Shown here in pieces: positions 32,416 to 36,953 of a DNA stretch of 36,953 bases (position 1 is its first letter; each line of letters starts with the position of its first letter). A program made the position numbers and the translations under genes. Source of the DNA: HRBIN30 sp964534275 (lineage in GTDB: Bacteria; Desulfobacterota; Binatia; HRBIN30). The DNA is taken from NCBI GenBank assembly GCA_964534275.1, contig CAZHQG010000029.1:1-36953 (forward strand), given 5' to 3'. The notes beneath the pieces were generated by a model. That model was not told where the DNA came from, searched no databases, and worked only from the letters and a program-made list of their open reading frames with translations.

Positions 32416-33405
32416 ATGGCACATCACACACTGAAATTTGGTGCAGTACTGCCGCTCGACGACTTTGCCCGGGCCCGCTCCGTCGCGGAGAAGGCCGAAG
32501 AAAGCGGGTTTTACGCTGTTGCCGCAGAGGATCATTTCTTCATGACCAGCCTCATGGGCCACGATCGTACGACTCCGCGGCTGGAGTGCTTTACCTTGCT
32601 CAGTGCCTTGGCGCCCGTGACCAAGCGCCTCGTGCTGACCCAATTGGTGGCGGCCAATTCCTTTCGGCACCCCGCGCTGACGGCAAAAATCATTTCATCG
32701 CTGCACCACATTACCGGTGGGCGCGTCGAACTGGGCATTGGGGCGGGATGGTTTCGGGAAGAGTACGAGGCGTTTGGCTTTCCATATCCGCCTCCGCGGG
32801 AACGCATTGCTCAGTTGGCGGAAAGCATCCAAATCATCAAACGGCTTTGGCGGGAACCCGAAGTTTCGTTCTCCGGCCGGTACTACAAACTCGAGCGTGC
32901 TCCACACAGTCCGAAGCCCGTGCCACTCCCGCGCGTGATGATTGGCGGGGGCGGAAAACGACTGTTGGAATTGGCAGCTCGCGAAGCGGACGTGGTGAAC
33001 ATCATTCCACCGACCGCGGGAGCGCTTGGGCATTTGGCCATGGAGGAAACGGCCAAGTTCGACTTGGCAGCCTTTGCCGACCGCGTGGCTCTGCTGCGAG
33101 AGGCGTGCACAGCAGTGGGGCGGAACCCTAACGATATCGAGCTGTCGGCCATGGTGTATGTCGTCCTCGGAGAGTCCGCCGAACAGGCAGAATTGTTCGC
33201 GCAAGCCATGGCGCAAACCCTGGGGGTGAGCGACGTGCAAGCGGTCTATCGTTCGCCAAACACCTTGGTCGGGACCGCCGAGCGCGTTGCGGAAGAGATC
33301 CTCCGGCGGAAAGAAGAAATGGGGGTCACGTACTACTTTTGCAATTTTGCAGTCCCTGAAATGTTCGAACGGTTTTGTGCGAAGGTCATGCCGCGCCTCG
33401 TCTGA
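32416..33405 (+). CDS. LLM-class (luciferase-like) flavin/F420-dependent oxidoreductase
   Basis: A 329 aa TIM-barrel oxidoreductase of the bacterial luciferase-like superfamily. Marks are KFGAVLPLDD at the N-terminus, the AEDHFFM block near 40, TGGRVELGIGAGW (phosphate/flavin loop) and the PYPPPRERIAQLAE segment. Members use F420 or FMN to reduce or oxidise small substrates. Without knowing whether F420 synthesis genes exist, the cofactor is unresolved. The ATG at 32416 follows AGGAGG by 5 nt; a GTG two codons earlier overlaps the ribosome site and is rejected. 50 nt after the flavoprotein gene, same direction. Confidence 0.88.
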   Translation: MAHHTLKFGAVLPLDDFARARSVAEKAEESGFYAVAAEDHFFMTSLMGHDRTTPRLECFTLLSALAPVTKRLVLTQLVAANSFRHPALTAKIISSLHHITGGRVELGIGAGWFREEYEAFGFPYPPPRERIAQLAESIQIIKRLWREPEVSFSGRYYKLERAPHSPKPVPLPRVMIGGGGKRLLELAAREADVVNIIPPTAGALGHLAMEETAKFDLAAFADRVALLREACTAVGRNPNDIELSAMVYVVLGESAEQAELFAQAMAQTLGVSDVQAVYRSPNTLVGTAERVAEEILRRKEEMGVTYYFCNFAVPEMFERFCAKVMPRLV

Positions 33406-33495
33406 GCAGCAAGCTTCGATGGTCGAAGCACCTCGCGCCCGACGACAAAACTCCCCTCTCGCCTGCCGGTGGCAGCCCGTTGCGAGGTCCCGTAC

Positions 33496-34296
33496 ATGAC
33501 TACGACGCTGTGCGACGACCTTGGGCGCTCGGTAGAGTTGGAACCGCCGCCCACCCGGATCGTAAGCTTGGTTCCAAGCCTCACGGAGCTTGTGTTCGCA
33601 CTCGGTTGCGGGAGCCGTCTTGTGGGCGTGACCCGCTATTGCGTGGAGCCCGCTGCCAAAGTTGCCCCGATCACCAAGGTTGGGGGCACGAAAACGCCGG
33701 ACCTGGAGGCCATCCTCCGTCTCGCTCCGGACCTGGTTGTGGCGAACGCAGAGGAAAATCGGCGCGAGGATGTCGAGACCCTCTGTAACTCCGGAGTGCG
33801 AGTATTCGTGACCTACCCCCGCACCGTTGCGCAGGTTGCGCGCATGATACAGGCATTGGGGATGTTGTTGGAAGCGCGCGAACCGGCCGAGCGCTTGGCT
33901 GGCCGAATTGTAGCGGCACGCAATTCTGGAAACCGATCGTCTTCCCGCGTGCGGGTGTTTTGTCCGATCTGGAAAAACCCGTGGATGACGTTTAGCGGCG
34001 ATACGTATGCTTCCGATCTCCTCGCGCATTGCGGAGGGGAGAACGTCTGCGCTGCCTTGTCCCCGCGGTACCCGGAAGTGGAACTCGACGCGGTCGCGAG
34101 GATGGACCCGCAAGTGATTCTGCTGCCGGACGAACCATTCCGGTTCTCGCGCAAGCATCTCGCGAACCTAAAGCCCTTGGCCAACACGAGCGCCGCGAAA
34201 ACGGGGCGCATCTACTTCGTAGACGGTAAAGCTCTTACGTGGTTTGGACCCCGCACTCCGCGTGCTTTGGAGTATTTTACTCGGCTCCTGGCGTGA
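33496..34296 (+). CDS. BtuF-like substrate-binding protein without signal peptide
   Basis: A 266 aa helical-backbone (cluster A-II) metal/vitamin-binding protein. RIVSLVPSLTELVFALGCG, GTKTPDLEAILRLAPDLVV and the GDTYASDLLAHCGGENV block are those of BtuF/FepB-type ABC binding proteins, closest to the cobalamin-binding-protein group. Such proteins normally begin with a signal peptide or lipobox. Here the ATG at 33496 (GAGG 8 nt upstream) leads directly into a folded domain with no hydrophobic leader, and the earlier GTG at 33469 adds none. It may therefore work in the cytosol or be secreted by other means. The nearby B12-dependent mutase makes a cobalamin role attractive; that is inference. No BtuC/BtuD gene follows. 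Confidence 0.8.
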   Translation: MTTTLCDDLGRSVELEPPPTRIVSLVPSLTELVFALGCGSRLVGVTRYCVEPAAKVAPITKVGGTKTPDLEAILRLAPDLVVANAEENRREDVETLCNSGVRVFVTYPRTVAQVARMIQALGMLLEAREPAERLAGRIVAARNSGNRSSSRVRVFCPIWKNPWMTFSGDTYASDLLAHCGGENVCAALSPRYPEVELDAVARMDPQVILLPDEPFRFSRKHLANLKPLANTSAAKTGRIYFVDGKALTWFGPRTPRALEYFTRLLA

Positions 34297-34376
34297 GCGA
34301 GGGCGAGTCACGGGCCGGATCGTTGCTTGACTACGGTCCGCGGTGGGCGGAAAAGGGGAACCGGAGTCTTCTCGCG

Positions 34377-35786
34377 ATGCGGCTTCGAACCGGACTAGTG
34401 GTTGTATGCGGCGTGGCAGTGCTCTGCTTCGTGGTGGAGCGCGCTGCCGCCTTCTCTACTGGTATTACCGGTCTCACCACGTCGTCCACCGGCTGCAATC
34501 AGTGCCACTCGGGAGGCAGCACACCGAGTGTAAGCTTGGTTGGACCCACGAATGTGTCTCCTGGTTCCACAACGGAGTACGTGCTGGAGATTACCACGAT
34601 TGGGTCGCAGACCTTCGGTGGGCTCGACGCGGCAGCTTCCGGTGGTGCGCTGTCTGTCGGCGGGAGCCACTCCACGGGAACGCAACTAGTGAGCGGAGAA
34701 ATTACGCACACAGCGAAAAAGGCAGGGAGTGGCGGCGTGGTGCGCTTCTCGTTTTTGTGGACCGCTCCCTCTGCTCCGGGAACCTTTGAGCTTCGTGCTT
34801 GGGGAAACGCTGTCAACGGAAACGGCAGCTCGTCGGGTGACCGGGCTGCGTTCGTCAGCCTGTCTGTGAACACCGGACCGACTCCGACACCAACCGCAAC
34901 GTCCACGGCGACGCCGACGCCGACAGCCACTCCTCTCAGTCACGATGCCGTGTTGCTACCGGTGGCGCCGCGGAACATCCGGATCCCAGCCGGGGCAACT
35001 GCGCCAGTGACGAAGAAGTTTGCGGTCCGCGTGCGTAACGTCGATGCCAAAAGTGCCGCGGCGCAAAACTTCACCGTGTCGATCGCGGGAACCACCTGCC
35101 CCTCGGGAGTAGTGTTCGCCGGCCCGGACTTCGATCCTAAGACAGCCGGCGTGCAGTCCACGATCACGCTGAACCCCCAACAGACGAAGCCTGCGGTTGT
35201 CGAGGTCAGCGTCGATCGGACGACCATTACAAGTTTGAAGCCCAACTTGCCCTTTCGCTGTGTGGTGGAGTTACACGCAGACGCGGACGTGATGGGGAAT
35301 ACCGACCCGTCGCCGTCGAATAACAATGTCCCCGTTGAGCTCAACTTTTTTGATCTTGGAGATCCTGCGCAAGCAACGCCGGGCGAGGCCTGGCTTGCAC
35401 GGGCGCCAGCGACCACCATGGTCATCCCAAGTGCGCAACTCACGAAAACACTCAAGAAGCCTGTGGTGGTAGCAAACGGCGATACAATGGAAGCTGCACT
35501 GGGCGTGAACGTCGACCTCAGTGCGTGCCCCTGGCTTACCGCCTTGGTGGACATGGTTCCCAAAACGGCCGTGACGGAGCCGAACGTGAACGTGGCCCCA
35601 GGGAAAACAAAAGCTGGAGCCATTGCATGGTCGGCCGATGGGTCGCTGGTGAACACCCCGAATCCAAAAGCGCCCCTCCGGTGCGTTGCGACGGTAGCAG
35701 TGGACGGCCCGGCATCGCCGGACCCAGAGCCCTCCAACGACGAGACAAAAGTCATCATAGACGTACTTGACAGGAACGACGAGTAA
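34377..35786 (+). CDS. Secreted protein with CxxCH motif, choice-of-anchor V-like domain and Pro/Thr linker
   Basis: A 469 aa exported protein. The signal peptide (about residues 1-25, ending AAAFS) is followed by TGCNQCHSGG with Cys40-Cys43-His44, a single c-type heme signature, and a beta-sandwich of about 110 residues (VSPGSTTEYVLEITT, GGLDAAASGGALSV, then FLWTAPSAPGTFELRAWGNA) that resembles the choice-of-anchor V domain. A short Pro/Thr linker (about 163-183) leads to a second half of 280 residues with no recognised family but FRCVVELHADAD and LRCVATVAVDG repeats, which look like two related beta domains. The second half may be a tandem. The start was chosen at ATG 34377; an upstream in-frame start at 34239 overlaps the BtuF-like gene. 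16 nt before the paralogue of the large repeat protein. Confidence 0.75.
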   Translation: MRLRTGLVVVCGVAVLCFVVERAAAFSTGITGLTTSSTGCNQCHSGGSTPSVSLVGPTNVSPGSTTEYVLEITTIGSQTFGGLDAAASGGALSVGGSHSTGTQLVSGEITHTAKKAGSGGVVRFSFLWTAPSAPGTFELRAWGNAVNGNGSSSGDRAAFVSLSVNTGPTPTPTATSTATPTPTATPLSHDAVLLPVAPRNIRIPAGATAPVTKKFAVRVRNVDAKSAAAQNFTVSIAGTTCPSGVVFAGPDFDPKTAGVQSTITLNPQQTKPAVVEVSVDRTTITSLKPNLPFRCVVELHADADVMGNTDPSPSNNNVPVELNFFDLGDPAQATPGEAWLARAPATTMVIPSAQLTKTLKKPVVVANGDTMEAALGVNVDLSACPWLTALVDMVPKTAVTEPNVNVAPGKTKAGAIAWSADGSLVNTPNPKAPLRCVATVAVDGPASPDPEPSNDETKVIIDVLDRNDE

Positions 35787-35801
35787 AGTCCATACTGGCG
35801 C

Positions 35802-36953
35802 ATGAGGCGCTGGTGGGTCGTTCCCCTCGTCTTGATGCGAGGCGTACTCGTACAAGGCCAGGCGGTTTGCTCCGTGCAGGAAATTGCCGCGCGCGAAGCG
35901 AATTGTTCCGCCTTCGGAAGCTGCTCCATTCGCGGCTCGTACGCGGTGGCTGACGGCTGTGTGCTGGACTTTGGCGACCGTGTGGTGGTGCTGGAGAGCA
36001 ACGCACGGCTCGTTGTAGGTTCGGGGACGCTGACCCTCCGAGCCGGCGCGCTCACCATGCGGAGTGCGTCGTTGATCGATGCGCGGGGGCAGGGCACGAG
36101 CAGCCCAGGGAACCGGGGCGGACGCGTGATGTTGGAGGTTGCTGGACCCGTGTTGTTGGAGGCCGGTTCCACTCGCGCCCGCATCGACGTCTCAGGTACT
36201 GCGGCTGCTGGCGTGATTGCCATCGCAGCTCGTGGGCTTGTGGACATCCGCGGCCGATTAGTAGCGAGTCACCTGACGGCAACGGCCGATGGGGGCTGGG
36301 TACGTGTGCAGAGCGAGGGCGGGATCGTTGTCGCCTCCTCAGCGGAAGTATCCGCGACCGGTGGGGCGCAAAGTGTAAATGGCGGCGGCACGCTGACGTT
36401 CGAGAGCCGGGGCGACGTCACGGTTGCGAACGAGTTGCTTGTAACGGGAAGCGAAGGCGGCAGCGTGGAAATCACCGCCGGGGGCGTGGCCTCCGTTGCT
36501 TGGATTCGGGCAAACGGGAACGGTCCCGAAGGCAGCGGCGGCAGCGTAAGCATCGCGGGATACTCGGGGGTGCGGATCACGCAAGGGATTCGAGTTCAGG
36601 GGAGCGACGCATTGGTGACTGCTGGGGGAGACGGTGGCACGGTAAACGTGGACGTGTCGTATGGCGACTTGGATGTAGCAGGGTCGATTCTTGCGGAGGG
36701 AGCGGCGCCAGACGCATTTGGCGGAGAGATCCGCTTCGCTGTAGCCGGAAACGCCACTGTGCTCGCTCCGATCTCGGTGCGGTCCCTTGGAAGCGCGGGT
36801 GCGGGTGGAAGCATAGAGGCAGTGGTCGGTGGAACTTTTGCGGGGAGTAGCCTGATGGACGCAAGCGGTGGCGCGAATGGCGGCGACGTGACGGTGATCG
36901 CGGGCGGCAGCGCCAGTGTTGGGGGCGGAATCGACGCCCGGGGGCGCGCGGCT
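35802..36953 (+). CDS. Partial secreted beta-repeat protein, paralogue of the 24380 gene, cut by window end
   Basis: 384 codons are open to the last base with no stop, so the gene continues beyond the window. A short signal peptide (about residues 1-21) precedes CSVQEIAAREANC, FGSCSIRGSY and then Gly/Ala-rich repeats (GRVMLEVAGPV, GSVEITAGGVAS, GGSVSIAGYSG). Block by block it matches residues 60-330 of the protein at 24380: the same Cys-pair start, VGSGTLTLRAG against VGSGDLTIRCA, SLIDARGQGT against ALIDGQGT, RLVASHLTATADGG against RLVASNLRATADGG. The C-terminal modules (DUF4215, Pro/Thr linker, dockerin-like) are beyond the edge, if present. It is 16 nt after the CxxCH-protein gene and probably co-transcribed with it. 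Confidence 0.85.
   Translation, partial: MRRWWVVPLVLMRGVLVQGQAVCSVQEIAAREANCSAFGSCSIRGSYAVADGCVLDFGDRVVVLESNARLVVGSGTLTLRAGALTMRSASLIDARGQGTSSPGNRGGRVMLEVAGPVLLEAGSTRARIDVSGTAAAGVIAIAARGLVDIRGRLVASHLTATADGGWVRVQSEGGIVVASSAEVSATGGAQSVNGGGTLTFESRGDVTVANELLVTGSEGGSVEITAGGVASVAWIRANGNGPEGSGGSVSIAGYSGVRITQGIRVQGSDALVTAGGDGGTVNVDVSYGDLDVAGSILAEGAAPDAFGGEIRFAVAGNATVLAPISVRSLGSAGAGGSIEAVVGGTFAGSSLMDASGGANGGDVTVIAGGSASVGGGIDARGRAA

Noticed and set aside
32695..34158. Antisense open frame of 487 codons across the LLM and BtuF-like genes
   Set aside because: Same reason: it is opposite two well supported genes and has no domain.
34940..36247. Antisense open frame of 435 codons
   Set aside because: Opposite the CxxCH protein and the partial beta-repeat gene; Ser/Thr/Ala-rich composition is the mirror of their codons.

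Overview
The window is a 37 kb piece of a GC-rich (roughly 60 percent by eye) Gram-negative genome. Evidence for an outer membrane is the WaaF-like heptosyltransferase, the TolC-family efflux channel and an AsmA-like protein. The mix of a two-subunit B12-dependent acyl-CoA mutase, plant-type threonine synthase and cystathionine gamma-synthase, a luciferase-like oxidoreductase, and secreted proteins with Pro/Thr linkers, DUF4215 and dockerin-like modules suggests an uncultured Binatota/Deltaproteobacteria-like bacterium. That placement is inference; there is no rRNA or tRNA here. A run of exactly 100 N (15669-15768) shows that the sequence is a scaffold, probably from a metagenome.

Layout. 1-3.3 kb: AsmA-like gene (-) divergent from a crotonase-fold gene and an SDR (+). 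3.6-9.1 kb: TetR regulator, GT2 glycosyltransferase, aldo/keto reductase, WaaF-like heptosyltransferase and a D-2-hydroxyacid dehydrogenase. 9.2-12.6 kb: a tight minus-strand operon thrC-metB-EEP phosphatase. 12.8-16.1 kb: a secreted Cys-rich repeat protein, a TolC-family channel, and a secreted His/Pro/Lys repeat protein broken by the N gap. 16.3-20.6 kb: metF with a small Cys-motif gene overlapping its end, then an RNase E/G gene behind a 661 bp leader. 20.7-27.0 kb: a secreted Pro-rich protein (-), then alaC-like aminotransferase, homoserine dehydrogenase and a large secreted repeat protein (+). 27.0-34.3 kb: a one-direction run of GlpX-like protein, enoyl-CoA hydratase, DUF2007, large and small subunits of an acyl-CoA mutase, geranylgeranyl-reductase-like flavoprotein, LLM oxidoreductase and a BtuF-like protein. 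34.4-36.95 kb: a CxxCH-containing secreted protein and the 5' part of a paralogue of the large secreted repeat protein, cut by the window edge.

Functionally, hom, thrC, metB and metF cover much of the homoserine/threonine/methionine network. ThrC and MetB both look like the plant enzymes, which share O-phosphohomoserine as substrate. The 27-34 kb run looks like acyl-CoA metabolism built around a mutase that carries isobutyryl-CoA-mutase-type rather than methylmalonyl-CoA-mutase-type specificity residues, with a B12-binding-protein-like gene nearby. The GlpX-like protein at the head of this run aligns without gaps to E. coli GlpX over its first 213 residues but has lost five catalytic-site residues. 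No CRISPR array, phage, transposase, tRNA or rRNA was seen.
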